NCBI RefSeq assembly: GCF_028598805.1
Contig: NZ_JAQRFI010000014.1
Span: 1 to 64,000 of the forward strand
Length of the DNA stretch: 64,000 nt
Direction of reading: 5' to 3'
Origin: Xenorhabdus yunnanensis
GTDB taxonomy: Bacteria; Pseudomonadota; Gammaproteobacteria; Enterobacterales; Enterobacteriaceae
Within the stretch, counting starts at the first letter, position 1, and each line of letters begins with the position of its first letter. This document shows positions 8,541-17,405 of this stretch, piece after piece. The position numbers and the translations under genes are program-made. A model generated the notes under the pieces. The model saw only the letters and a list, made by a program, of their open reading frames with translations. It was not told the DNA's origin and searched no databases.

Positions 8541-9535
8541 GGTCTTAAAATCATCTCACTTAATGAAAGCCCGGCCGCCGTGCCAAGCAACATCACATAA
8601 TCACGGCCATAATAGCGATCGGTAATCATGGCTTCATGCAGAGCACTAGGAATCGATGCTGCGACCTGATTACCGCGATAACGATAAATATTCATAAATC
8701 TCTCATCCCTGATATTCAATCGATTGCGAATATGTTTCAGCCCCAAATGACTTGCCTGATGAGGAACCACGGTATCAATATCAGACATTTCAAGGTTGGC
8801 ACTCGCCAGTACACGCTCTGTAAAGCCTTCAATTAATGACGCAGTCAGTTTAAACAGTGGCTTACCTTGCATCTGGAACAGAAAATCACTATCTTCCATG
8901 CCCGCACGAAGATTCTTGCGAGTTCCGCCAGCCCGGACCTCACATAATTCGAGGCCTTCTGGATAAGTCTCATGTTTGTAGGTCACAATCCCGCTTTGCC
9001 CATCTCCTCTTTCGACGATCATACACGCCGCTCCATCACCAAAAATCAGTGAAGATTCCTGATGTGACCAGTCAATGCCACGGGAAGCCATCTCTGCGGA
9101 GACAATCGCAATACGCCGATACTGTCTGGTCGCCAACAATCCACTGGCAACACTCAAAGCAGAGATAAAACTCACACAACTTGAATTAATATCAAAACAG
9201 GCAATTCCTGCCTTTAATCGGCTCACTTTTAAAATATGTGCGGCGGAATAAGGTAAGGCTTGAATCGGGATTGCAGAAGCTGAAATCAACAGATCAATTG
9301 AATCCGGCTGGATTTGATGTGTTTTTAAAGTATCATGTAATGCATCTACGGCTAATTTAGCTTGAGATGCCTGATAATCAGAATGATAACGATATTCTAT
9401 TCCGGAATGCTTTTCTACAAAACCACTCGGTTTATTTAACCTCAAATCTAAATCGGATGAATACACTTTATTTTCTGGCAAAGCAGTGCCAGACGCAATG
9501 ATCTTTAATGGGATCAATTCATTTGAGTTTTTCAT
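8537..9535 (-). CDS. 3-oxoacyl-ACP synthase III family protein (FabH/OleA-like)
   Basis: 332 residues of the thiolase fold. The Cys-His-Asn triad is visible: C120 in DINSSC, H259 in VVPHQAS and N289 in RGNQVAAS, with the FabH-type GDGAACMIVE loop. These enzymes condense an acyl thioester with malonyl-ACP or a second acyl-CoA. It is the first gene of the operon ketosynthase, epimerase, metallo-hydrolase, adenylate-former. It is unlikely to be the housekeeping fabH, which normally sits in the fatty-acid cluster with plsX, fabD and fabG. A decayed copy of its 5' end lies at 10877-10997. Confidence 0.8.
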   Translation of the reverse strand: MKNSNELIPLKIIASGTALPENKVYSSDLDLRLNKPSGFVEKHSGIEYRYHSDYQASQAKLAVDALHDTLKTHQIQPDSIDLLISASAIPIQALPYSAAHILKVSRLKAGIACFDINSSCVSFISALSVASGLLATRQYRRIAIVSAEMASRGIDWSHQESSLIFGDGAACMIVERGDGQSGIVTYKHETYPEGLELCEVRAGGTRKNLRAGMEDSDFLFQMQGKPLFKLTASLIEGFTERVLASANLEMSDIDTVVPHQASHLGLKHIRNRLNIRDERFMNIYRYRGNQVAASIPSALHEAMITDRYYGRDYVMLLGTAAGLSLSEMILRP

Positions 9536-10123
9536 TTTCTTATTACTTCCAAGTGTTAATTTTTTGTTTAAATTTATTATCAGAATATAAAGTTAGTTCT
9601 GAGTATAGGGTTAGATGAAATAAGTATTTATCAGATAGTCGGTCAAACAGGAAGTAGATATTTATGATACATCATATTACTAAATTGAAATATTTAACAC
9701 AGATGCATGAAAAATAAAATTTTTTCCCGGCTCATTATTTCGATGCTATAAATTTTTTTTAATGAAATTAAAGTGCCATGAGATTTAATTATGGGATTTG
9801 TTGTGTTTATGTGAAATAAAAATAAATATTAATTTACAAATAAACCAACTTAACTTAGTCATAAGAAATAGTTTTATTGGTTTTTTATTTCAATGAAAAA
9901 CTATTTAAATCTAATTATTCAAAAGAAACATCAATTAAATATCAATTCAATATTTTTGGTTATTTGCATCCTTAAATTAAATAAATCACCTCACTCATCA
10001 ATGCATATATTTAAAAATAAAAACAATAAGAATATTATTCTGAATAATATATTGCTGTTCAGAAAAATGATTTCAATAAATCAAGTGCTATTTTATTCCT
10101 ATTCCATTTTATTTTTCTGTCTC
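9536..10123. other. AT-rich upstream region of the ketosynthase operon
   Basis: Nearly 600 bases, very AT-rich. The part 9570-9680 must hold the operon promoter. It matches the region upstream of the ketosynthase remnant at about 11050-11130; both contain GGGTTAGA and TATTTATCAGA blocks. A plus-strand frame at 9893-10183 is compositionally biased (Asn/Ile/Leu/Lys), has no good ribosome site and overlaps the PAP2 gene. I do not regard it as a gene. Confidence 0.45.
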
Positions 10124-10777
10124 TCATGCACTACTCCGTTTGCTGGTTTGCTTGCGTTCAGAACGATCCACAACTACCTGTAAAATTAACTGACACAAGA
10201 TGCCAATAACAATTGCTGTTAATAACCCTGCCATAAGATCAATAAATAAATGCCGCCGCAATTGAATAATGGAAAAACATATCAATACTCCCCACGTTAA
10301 CCACAACAGCCGCCAAGATTTTTGTTTTCCTTGCCAAAGCGCATACACAGATAATGCGGTCAACGAAGCATGTAATGAAGGCAAACAGTTTTGTGATGAA
10401 TCTATCGTGATCAAGTAAGCCAGCATACGATCTGTAATTTTGTCACCCGTAATCGACGGATAATCGAGAGTGGTGGGATAAAGCAAATAGATCAAACCGG
10501 AAAACAGGGCACAACCCTGCATTGCCAACATTAACCAACGTACACGGGATAGTGGACAGAACAGATAAGCCAACGGTATCAACAGGAAGAAAGAGAGATA
10601 GAACCAAACTCCATTGGAAGAAAATGCAATCCATTCATCAATAACAGAAAATTGCAATATCGTCACTTGATCGTTCAAATAATAGTTAGCCGTGAAATGG
10701 TAAATAACCCCAACTGTTCCCCATCCCAATAGACAACACAATAGTCGGTATCCTAACAGTTCGATTCTCCAGTTCAT
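10124..10777 (-). CDS. PAP2-family membrane phosphatase
   Basis: 217 residues with about six hydrophobic segments. PAP2 motifs: NCLPSLHAS (motif 2, PSLH) and LRRHLFIDLMAG (motif 3, R-H-xxx-D); the first motif is degenerate. Such integral membrane enzymes remove phosphate from lipids such as phosphatidate or undecaprenyl pyrophosphate, or transfer phospho-groups. It lies on the same strand upstream of the ketosynthase operon but 588 bases away, so co-transcription is uncertain. The stretch IQLRRHLFIDLMAG resembles the inositol-phosphotransferase branch; I would not go further. Confidence 0.7.
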   Translation of the reverse strand: MNWRIELLGYRLLCCLLGWGTVGVIYHFTANYYLNDQVTILQFSVIDEWIAFSSNGVWFYLSFFLLIPLAYLFCPLSRVRWLMLAMQGCALFSGLIYLLYPTTLDYPSITGDKITDRMLAYLITIDSSQNCLPSLHASLTALSVYALWQGKQKSWRLLWLTWGVLICFSIIQLRRHLFIDLMAGLLTAIVIGILCQLILQVVVDRSERKQTSKRSSA

Positions 10778-10876
10778 TCTGGCCTCTTTATCATTTGACA
10801 GCCTGTATTATTCATCATCTACTCCGCCCCATTTCTCACGCCATAATCCATTTATTGCATCAGCTACAAGCATATT

Positions 10877-10997
10877 TATCATCTGGATTTATTTAACTTA
10901 AGGTATAAATCAGAGGGTATAATTTCTGTTCCGGAAAAAATGTACCAGAGGCAATAATCTTCAATAAGATCAATCCCTTTGCATTATTAATTTTCAC
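10877..10997 (-). pseudogene. Decayed duplicate of the ketosynthase III 5' end
   Basis: Read leftward from a GTG at 10997, the sequence encodes LILLKIIASGTFFPEQKLY, matching LIPLKIIASGTALPENKVY at the start of the intact ketosynthase (8537-9535). The frame breaks soon after, and the match resumes one frame over as LKLNKS (compare LRLNKPS). Upstream, 11040-11130 resembles the DNA in front of the intact gene. This is the relic of a duplicated or second ketosynthase gene with its promoter. Nothing beyond about residue 35 survives. Confidence 0.65.
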
Positions 10998-11200
10998 AAA
11001 ATATTTCTGTTTGTTATTTTTTATTTTAAATGGTCTTCTCAGAAAAAATGGTTTCTGAACGCGGGGTTAGAATAAACTATTATTTATCAGACAATCGAGG
11101 GAACAGAAAGAGGATGTTTATTAAATAGAAGAGAACTAAAGTGAAACTCACATACAATCAATTGAAAATAAAATTATATTTAACTTGAGATTATAATTTT

Positions 11201-12145
11201 ATGCCCACCTTGCTCTCCATCACTTTTGCGAGCATGATCGCAATACCTTTACCCATTAATCAAACAAGTTACATGCCTACAATCAAAGAACTTCAGGTCG
11301 CAATCTCAAACCTTTCTATATGGCGCAAGGGTGATCAACGAGCGCCACATAAGCCATTACTGTTGCTGTATGTGCTCTCTCAATATCAGAAAGGCCATGA
11401 ACGACTGTTTGATTATGGGAAGGAGATCCACCAGCCATTACTGGAGCTACTCAACAACTTTGGCCCAAGACGCAAAAGTCACGATCCCTCTTTACCCTTT
11501 TGGCGCTTACGTGGTGATGGTTTTTGGGAGCTGCAAAATACCGAACTCTGCACACCACAAAAAGGCAGCAGGCAACCACCAAAACGTGAACTAATTGAAT
11601 TTGGCGTGAAGGCAGGTTTCGACCAACCAAGCTATCAGTTATTACGCAAGAAGCCAGCTGCCATTGATAAACTGGCACAACAAATCCTCAGTGAACACTT
11701 TCCTGACAGCATACAGGAGCTGCTGGCTAATCAATTGGATTTCTCGTTAAGTGATATCCGCAAAATGCGCGATCCACGTTTTCGCCAGCAGATACTGCGC
11801 GCCTATAACTACGAATGTGCAATATGTGGCTACAACCTGCGACATGACAGTACTCCTGTTGGTCTGGAAGCGGCGCACATCAAATGGAAACAATATGGCG
11901 GCCCCTGTACCGTAAGTAACGGGCTTGCCCTTTGTTCATTGCACCATTCCGCATTCGATATGGGTTCAATCAGTATTGACAATAATATGAATTTACTGGT
12001 TTCAGAAAGTATTAATGGCGGCCCGATAGTTAAGCAACTTTTTTGGAATTTTGCAAAACAGCCAATATTACGTCCCCAGAACAAAAACTATTATCCGTTG
12101 GAAAGCTTCATCGCTTGGCATCGTAACCAAGTCTTTAAGGAATAA
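11201..12145 (+). CDS. HNH endonuclease, phosphorothioate-sensing type
   Basis: 314 residues. The N-terminal half has the hallmark RAPHKPLLLLYVLSQY seen in the sulfur-binding domain of type IV enzymes such as ScoMcrA, which recognise phosphorothioate-modified DNA. The C-terminal half is an HNH nuclease with a Cys4-type zinc site: C206-AIC209, the AAHIKW catalytic His near 226, and CSLHHSAFD at about 246-252. Such enzymes cleave incoming DND-modified DNA. The start is unclear: 11201 has only a weak GAG upstream, while MPTIKELQVA at 11273 is where related proteins begin. It stands alone between a convergent potD and a long upstream gap. No dnd genes are in the window. Confidence 0.75.
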   Translation: MPTLLSITFASMIAIPLPINQTSYMPTIKELQVAISNLSIWRKGDQRAPHKPLLLLYVLSQYQKGHERLFDYGKEIHQPLLELLNNFGPRRKSHDPSLPFWRLRGDGFWELQNTELCTPQKGSRQPPKRELIEFGVKAGFDQPSYQLLRKKPAAIDKLAQQILSEHFPDSIQELLANQLDFSLSDIRKMRDPRFRQQILRAYNYECAICGYNLRHDSTPVGLEAAHIKWKQYGGPCTVSNGLALCSLHHSAFDMGSISIDNNMNLLVSESINGGPIVKQLFWNFAKQPILRPQNKNYYPLESFIAWHRNQVFKE

Positions 12146-12161
12146 TCCTCAGATATTAAAA

Positions 12162-12180
12162 GGGGAAGCAACGCTTCCCC
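12162..12180 (-). terminator. Bidirectional terminator between HNH gene and potD
   Basis: Perfect 8-bp stem GGGGAAGC (12162-12169) / GCTTCCCC (12173-12180). Read on the minus strand it is followed by TTTTAATATC, so it serves potD. It also lies 17 bases after the convergent HNH gene. Confidence 0.75.
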
Positions 12181-12202
12181 AATACCTTAATTGAATTTCA
12201 GA

Positions 12203-13255
12203 TCACTGACCTGCTTTCAATTTTTGGAAATACTCTTCGTACAAGATATTGGCATTACCAACATCATTCTGCCATTCTCCTTTTTGGATCACGGCTTCAT
12301 CTGGATAGAGAGATTTATCTTCTGTCATTGCCTTAGGCAGTAATTTTTTCGCTTCCAGATTCGGGGTTGGATAACCAATTTTTTCAGCTACTTGCGCTGC
12401 AATCTCTGGACGCAACAAGAAATTGATCAATTTCATCGCACCATCGACATTCTTGGCATTCGCTGGAATAGCCAAGCTATCCATCCAGAAAATCCCGCCT
12501 TCTTTCGGCCAAATAATATCAACAGGCGTGCCAGCCTGACGAGCAACATAAGCAGAGCCAGTCCACATCATACCGATATCAACCTCACCTTCCATAAATG
12601 GGTTAGCGGGGTTGTCAGAGTTAAATGCCAGTACATTTGGCATCAGATTTCGCAGTTCCTGATAAGCGGCTTCAATCTCTTTCGGATCGGTGGTATTGCC
12701 GGAATATCCTAATTTCAGCAACGCCATCTGGAAAACTTCACGAGCATCGTCAGTCAGCACTAAGCTGCTTTTGTACTTTGGTTGCCAAAAATCAGCCCAA
12801 GAAGAGAGGGTTTTCGGATCAATAGTATCGCGATTAACACCAATCGCCGTTGCACCCCAAATATAAGGGATAGAGTAATCGTTATTCGGATCAAAAGACT
12901 TATGCAGCAAGTTAGGATCAAGATTATGGAAGTTGCTCAGTTTACTGGTATCGATTTTTTGCAACATCCCTTCTTTACTCATTTTTGAGACAAAGTAAGT
13001 GGATGGAACCACTAAATCATAAGCGTCGTCTTTATAGGTTTTCAGCTTGGTGTACATGCTCTCATTGGATTCATAGGTGGAATAAATCACCTTGATCCCA
13101 GTCTCTTTAGTGAACTGGTTGAGCAAACCAGGCGGAACGTATTCAGTCCAGTTGTAGAAATACAGCGTCTTGCCATCATTAGCAGCAGCATTTACCGAAC
13201 CAATGCTTAATGCCATCATCCCAGCGGCTAACAGATAATAAAACCACTTTTTCAT
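12203..13255 (-). CDS. potD: Spermidine/putrescine-binding periplasmic protein PotD
   Basis: 350 residues. The signal peptide MKKWFYYLLAAGMM...VNAA is followed by the mature start LYFYNWTEYVPPGLL, typical of PotD/PotF polyamine binders. Aspartate- and tryptophan-rich ligand segments follow (VVPSTYFVSKM, DYSIPYIWGATAIG, IGMMWTGSAYVA). It captures spermidine/putrescine and delivers it to PotBC. In E. coli it is the last gene of potABCD. Here a rightward toxin-antitoxin pair separates it from potC, so it needs its own promoter in 13256-13440. GGAAA precedes the ATG by 8 nt. Confidence 0.92.
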   Translation of the reverse strand: MKKWFYYLLAAGMMALSIGSVNAAANDGKTLYFYNWTEYVPPGLLNQFTKETGIKVIYSTYESNESMYTKLKTYKDDAYDLVVPSTYFVSKMSKEGMLQKIDTSKLSNFHNLDPNLLHKSFDPNNDYSIPYIWGATAIGVNRDTIDPKTLSSWADFWQPKYKSSLVLTDDAREVFQMALLKLGYSGNTTDPKEIEAAYQELRNLMPNVLAFNSDNPANPFMEGEVDIGMMWTGSAYVARQAGTPVDIIWPKEGGIFWMDSLAIPANAKNVDGAMKLINFLLRPEIAAQVAEKIGYPTPNLEAKKLLPKAMTEDKSLYPDEAVIQKGEWQNDVGNANILYEEYFQKLKAGQ

Positions 13256-13440
13256 GTCATGTTTCCACGCAGTTAGTGCGTCAGTATCGTATATAGGCTC
13301 TGCATGAACCTACCCCCCAAAAAACGGCTATTATAAAAGCGGCATTTTGTAGGGTAAAGCCACTTGTTATGTTGTAGGCTTATGAATTGTACAATACGCT
13401 AACAATGCACATAATATACACAAATGCAGGAGAAAACATT

Positions 13441-13662
13441 GTGGATACATTCACCATTTCACACGCCCGCGAAAATCTAGCAGCAGTTATCGATCAAGCT
13501 GTGGCTGGACAACCCGTGGAGATTACCCGTCACGGTCGAGAAACTGCAGTAATTATCAGTAAAAAAGAATTTGAAGCACTCCAAAAAGCGAAATTGGACG
13601 CTGAATTTGCTGATATCGTTGGCCTATTAGACACATCGAACAGGATATTAACAGATAGATGA
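13441..13662 (+). CDS. phd: Phd/YefM-family antitoxin
   Basis: 73 residues starting at a GTG with an ideal AGGAG 8 nt upstream (13428-13432); the frame extends to 13387, but that part does not look like Phd. The N-terminal DNA-binding domain reads FTISHARENLAAVIDQAV, then PVEITRHGRETAVIISKKEF, the family core. The short C-terminal tail (LLDTSNRIL) should insert into Doc. Phd blocks Doc and autorepresses the operon. The last codon overlaps the doc start as ATGA. Confidence 0.88.
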   Translation: MDTFTISHARENLAAVIDQAVAGQPVEITRHGRETAVIISKKEFEALQKAKLDAEFADIVGLLDTSNRILTDR

Positions 13663-14051
13663 TCCGACACGTCACTCCCAATGAAGTGATTGCCCTTCAT
13701 GATTATCTTTTACGCCGTTATGCGGGTGTCCCCGGAATGTCTGACCCTGGCCGAGCAGATGAAATTGTTAGCCGAGTGATGAACCGAGAATTTTATGAAG
13801 ATATCACTGATATCTATGAACTAGCTGCAACATACTGGCTCGCCATTGCCCGTGGTCATATTTTTATAGATGGCAACAAGCGGACAGCTTTGAACACCGC
13901 TATATTATTCCTGAAACGTAACGGAGTAAAAGTTTATGACCATCCAGAATTGGTTGAATTGACGGTAAAAGCAGCTAAAGGAGAATTTGTATCTGCACAA
14001 TTGGCTACCAGACTCAGAGAACTTTTCAAACCAGAGGTTAGCCCTTATTGA
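13659..14051 (+). CDS. doc: Doc-family toxin (Fic fold)
   Basis: 130 residues with the Doc variant of the Fic motif, HIFIDGNKRTALNTA, where K replaces the G of true AMP-transferring Fic proteins. Doc uses this inverted site to phosphorylate EF-Tu and stop translation. Other family features are the N-terminal LHDYLLRRYAGVPG and the ARGHIFIDGNKR helix-loop. It is full length for the family and translationally coupled to phd. The pair lies opposite to the pot genes, between potC and potD. Confidence 0.9.
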   Translation: MIRHVTPNEVIALHDYLLRRYAGVPGMSDPGRADEIVSRVMNREFYEDITDIYELAATYWLAIARGHIFIDGNKRTALNTAILFLKRNGVKVYDHPELVELTVKAAKGEFVSAQLATRLRELFKPEVSPY

Positions 14052-14099
14052 TGTTTATCGAATTACTTACCTATGGCGAAAACGATTACAAAATAAGAA

Positions 14100-14126
14100 A
14101 AGCGTGGTCAACCTACAACCACGCTT
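14100..14126 (-). terminator. Terminator after potC
   Basis: Inverted repeat AAGCGTGGT (14100-14108) / ACCACGCTT (14118-14126). On the minus strand it is followed by TTCTTATTTTG. It lies 10 bases beyond potC and separates potABC from potD. Confidence 0.7.
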
Positions 14127-14135
14127 AAAAGAAGA

Positions 14136-14915
14136 TTAAGACTTACCCGTGCGATCGCGCATTACAAATTGGCTAATCATCACCAAAACCAAAGACATAA
14201 GTAACAAAATCGTTGCCAATGCGTTCACTTCCGGCGAAATACCCACTTTTACCATTGAATAAATCTTAAGTGGCAGGATTTCATAGCTTGGTCCCGTCAC
14301 AAATGAAGAAACAACCACATCATCCATTGACAGGGTAAAACTCAGTAACCAACTCGCCATGACTGCCGGCATCGCTAACGGCAGGATGATTTTTCGCAGG
14401 ATGGTCAGTTCACTTGCTCCCAAATCACGTGCTGCTTCCAGCATTTTGACATCGAAGTCTTTCAGGCGGGAGTAAACCGTGACAACCACAAACGGCAGGC
14501 AGAAGGTGATGTGCGAAAACAGCAGCGACCAGAACCCCAGTGAGATGCCGAGCAGCATAAACAGCACCAGCAAGGAAATTGCCATCACGATATCCGGCGA
14601 CATCATCACCACAAACAACATGCCGCCGACAAATTTTTTGCCACGGAACGAGTAACGATACAAAGCCACCGCAGTTAAAGAGCCAATCAAGGTCGCAAAC
14701 GTGGCGGATGCTACCGCCATCGTCAGAGAGTGGCCTGCCGCTTGAAGCAGGCTATCATTGGAGAACAGCAAACTGTACCATTCGGTGGTAAAACCCTGCC
14801 AGTTAATACCAAAACGTGATTGGTTAAACGAACTTACCAGCAGAATGATAATTGGAATATACAGATAAGCATAAACGATGGTCATGAAGCCACCGCGCAA
14901 CAGGCGTCTGATCAT
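14136..14915 (-). CDS. potC: Spermidine/putrescine ABC transporter permease PotC
   Basis: 259 residues, six membrane segments. The conserved cytoplasmic EAA loop is [20 protein letters not shown], which docks on PotA. The N-terminus [21 protein letters not shown] matches PotC of enterobacteria, and the length is as expected. It overlaps the end of potB by 4 nt (ATGA). Its transcript ends at the hairpin just downstream instead of continuing into potD. Confidence 0.93.
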   Translation of the reverse strand: MIRRLLRGGFMTIVYAYLYIPIIILLVSSFNQSRFGINWQGFTTEWYSLLFSNDSLLQAAGHSLTMAVASATFATLIGSLTAVALYRYSFRGKKFVGGMLFVVMMSPDIVMAISLLVLFMLLGISLGFWSLLFSHITFCLPFVVVTVYSRLKDFDVKMLEAARDLGASELTILRKIILPLAMPAVMASWLLSFTLSMDDVVVSSFVTGPSYEILPLKIYSMVKVGISPEVNALATILLLMSLVLVMISQFVMRDRTGKS

Positions 14916-15772
14916 TCCAGTTCCACCTTCTTGTTCAACAGCTTAGCCGCACGATAGTAAACCAATAACATCAGCCCCATCACCAGCGTCAGACAGATGC
15001 TGGTCGCCGCCCCAAACGGCCAGTCGCGGATATTGAGGAATTGGCTCTTAATCACGTTACCGATCAGCAGGTTCTTTGCTCCACCCATCAAGTCAGCCAC
15101 GTAGAACAGCCCCATCGCTGGCAGCAATACCAGCAAACAACCAGCGATAATACCCGGCATGGTGAGTGGCACAATGATGCGGATAAACGTCTGCAATTTC
15201 CCTGCCCCTAAATCGCGCGCCGCTTCCAGACAGGGTTTATCCAGCTTCTCAATGCTGGAATAAAGCGGCATCACCATAAACGGCAGCAGGATGTAAACCA
15301 GCCCCAATACAACCGCTTCGGGGGTATACATAATGCGCAACGGTTTATCAACAATCCCCACCCACAGCAGAAAATCATTCAAATATCCGCGGGTACTGAG
15401 AAACATCTTCAAGCCGTAAATGCGGATTAACGAGTTCGTCCAGAACGGTACGATCAGCAGGAACAGCATGAGTGGACGCAGTTTCTGCGGCATACGAGCC
15501 AGGAAAAAAGCGAACGGATAGCCAATCAGCAGACAGCACAGCGTCGCCACAATCGCCATATTCAGCGAGTGTAGCAACACTTCGGCGTACAGCGGATCGA
15601 ACAATCGGGTATAGTTATCCAGCGAGAATACCATCTTCACTAAATTGGCATCATCTCGAGTCAGGAAGCTGGTTCCGATAATCATCAGATTCGGCAAAAA
15701 GACGAACAACATCAGCCAAGCGACGATGCCCGTAATGACGATATTCTGGAATAGCTTACGCGTCTTCTTCAT
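14912..15772 (-). CDS. potB: Spermidine/putrescine ABC transporter permease PotB
   Basis: 286 residues, six membrane segments, EAA loop [21 protein letters not shown] choose the start [10 protein letters not shown] at 15772, where E. coli PotB also begins; the frame opens four codons earlier at 15784. Either way it begins inside the end of potA, so translation is coupled. PotB and PotC form the membrane channel for polyamine import. Confidence 0.92.
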   Translation of the reverse strand: MKKTRKLFQNIVITGIVAWLMLFVFLPNLMIIGTSFLTRDDANLVKMVFSLDNYTRLFDPLYAEVLLHSLNMAIVATLCCLLIGYPFAFFLARMPQKLRPLMLFLLIVPFWTNSLIRIYGLKMFLSTRGYLNDFLLWVGIVDKPLRIMYTPEAVVLGLVYILLPFMVMPLYSSIEKLDKPCLEAARDLGAGKLQTFIRIIVPLTMPGIIAGCLLVLLPAMGLFYVADLMGGAKNLLIGNVIKSQFLNIRDWPFGAATSICLTLVMGLMLLVYYRAAKLLNKKVELE

Positions 15773-16871
15773 CGACCAGCACAACCTCCCAGCTTTCTAC
15801 CCAATTCACGGCAATTTTCTGGTTCAGGGAATGGTCAACGTCAGGATCATCTTCGTTGAAGAATTCGCTCACCATGACCATCTTGCCATTTTCCATTTCG
15901 ACCACTGAATCCAGCGTCATACCCTTGTAGTTACGCTCGCGGACATAACCAATCAGGCCCGATACTTGCTCACCATTGTTGATCTCGTCAACGCGCAGGT
16001 CTTCCGGGCGCAGCAATACTTTCAGCGTTTGCCCTACCATCACAGGTAGCGAAGTGAAAATATCACATTCGTGGCCTTCAACATTGGCGCGTATCCGCTG
16101 CTCATCAATACGGTGCAATACTTCAGCATCAAAGATATTGATTTCGCCAATAAAGCGGGCAACAAACAGGTTTTTCGGCTCTTCGTAAATCTCACGCGGA
16201 GAACCATCCTGTTCAATGCGTCCGTCACGCATAACCACGATACGGTCTGACATTACCAGAGCCTCTTCCTGATCATGGGTAACGAAGATAAAGGTGATGC
16301 CGAGCTTACGCTGGAGCGCCTTCAGCTCATTTTGCATCTGCTTGCGCAATTTGTAATCGAGCGCGGACAGTGATTCATCCAGCAGCAAGACTTTGGGTTT
16401 ATTGACTACCGCACGGGCAATCGCCACACGCTGCTGCTGACCGCCGGAAAGCTGGGCAGGTTTACGCTGGGCAAACTCTTCAAGCTGAACCATGCGCAAT
16501 GCTTCTTCAACACGCGGAGCAATCTCTTTTTCCGGTGTCTTCTGCATTCGAAGTCCAAAAGCGACGTTTTCAAATACGGTCATGTGAGGGAACAGGGCAT
16601 AACTCTGGAAGACCGTATTGACGTGACGGTGCTCGGCGGGAATATCGGTAATATCCTGCCCTTCCAGTAAAATTTTGCCGCAATCAGCATCTTCCAGCCC
16701 GGCAATCAGACGGAGTACTGTGGTTTTGCCACAACCGGATGGCCCAAGAATGGTCAGGAACTCGCCATCATTGATTGTCAGATCAAGCTGTGAAATAACT
16801 TGTTTGCCGTCGAAGCCCTTATTCAAGGCTTTCAATTCAACAAGTGGTGTCAGAGAGGTATTCTCAGTCAT
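15756..16871 (-). CDS. potA: Spermidine/putrescine ABC transporter ATPase PotA
   Basis: 371 residues. The ABC ATPase domain has Walker [10 protein letters not shown] (about 43-51), signature [15 protein letters not shown], Walker [13 protein letters not shown] and switch histidine in [10 protein letters not shown]. The C-terminal regulatory TOBE-type domain includes [12 protein letters not shown]. Note DES rather than the common DEP/DEA after Walker B, which is typical of PotA. It is the first gene of the operon; the upstream region 16872-17405 should contain the promoter. Confidence 0.93.
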   Translation of the reverse strand: MTENTSLTPLVELKALNKGFDGKQVISQLDLTINDGEFLTILGPSGCGKTTVLRLIAGLEDADCGKILLEGQDITDIPAEHRHVNTVFQSYALFPHMTVFENVAFGLRMQKTPEKEIAPRVEEALRMVQLEEFAQRKPAQLSGGQQQRVAIARAVVNKPKVLLLDESLSALDYKLRKQMQNELKALQRKLGITFIFVTHDQEEALVMSDRIVVMRDGRIEQDGSPREIYEEPKNLFVARFIGEINIFDAEVLHRIDEQRIRANVEGHECDIFTSLPVMVGQTLKVLLRPEDLRVDEINNGEQVSGLIGYVRERNYKGMTLDSVVEMENGKMVMVSEFFNEDDPDVDHSLNQKIAVNWVESWEVVLVDEEDA

Positions 16872-17405
16872 TTATGCTATCATCTATCCCTTGGAATAAT
16901 GCAGATAGAACCGCCACGGGAAAAGACTGTGTCAGCTAGCAGGAGGCATCATTTCTCTGCTAAAGCTCAAAGCCAGTGGCGCCGGTTGAAATTACGAAGC
17001 GCGCATGATAAACGCAGTAAGCCCAAATTGAAAGCCGAAACAATGACAATATGTCATTTTTTATTATCATTTCACAAATGATAACGCTTCGAACCATCTT
17101 GAACTAAATTTAACCTCTTGAAAATAATTTACTACCGGATGCTTTCAATCATTTTTAATCTATTTTATTTTTAATGAGATCTTAACATGTCTGGGAGACT
17201 GTTTCTGCCATCCACGAATGCCTGTCAATACCCCCCATCCATGCACTCTCTGTTCTTTGACTGGCGGTGCATACTTCTCATTTCCTGCTTTCCCTCTCAT
17301 CATTCTGGAAACTAGCCATTTATTCTCCATTGAAGTCAATAAAAACATGGCTCCACAGGCTATAAACACCATCTAACGGCAACAAACTAATGTGATGGGC
17401 GCTAT
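16872..17405. other. Region between potA and the CRISPR array
   Basis: About 530 bases. The potA-proximal part should hold the pot promoter. A minus-strand frame at 17160-17372 (70 residues, with KWLVSRMMRGKAGNEKYAPP) has a somewhat protein-like composition, but it lacks a clear ribosome site and resembles nothing I know; I leave it unassigned. The last 30 bases before 17406 are the trailer-side flank of the array. Confidence 0.35.

Noticed and set aside
9893-10183. 96-codon plus-strand ORF upstream of the PAP2 gene end
   Set aside because: Asn/Ile/Lys-biased composition, no ribosome site, and overlap with the real PAP2 gene.
17160-17372. 70-codon minus-strand ORF between potA and the CRISPR array
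   Set aside because: Composition is not impossible for a protein, but there is no clear ribosome site and I recognise no family; left unassigned.
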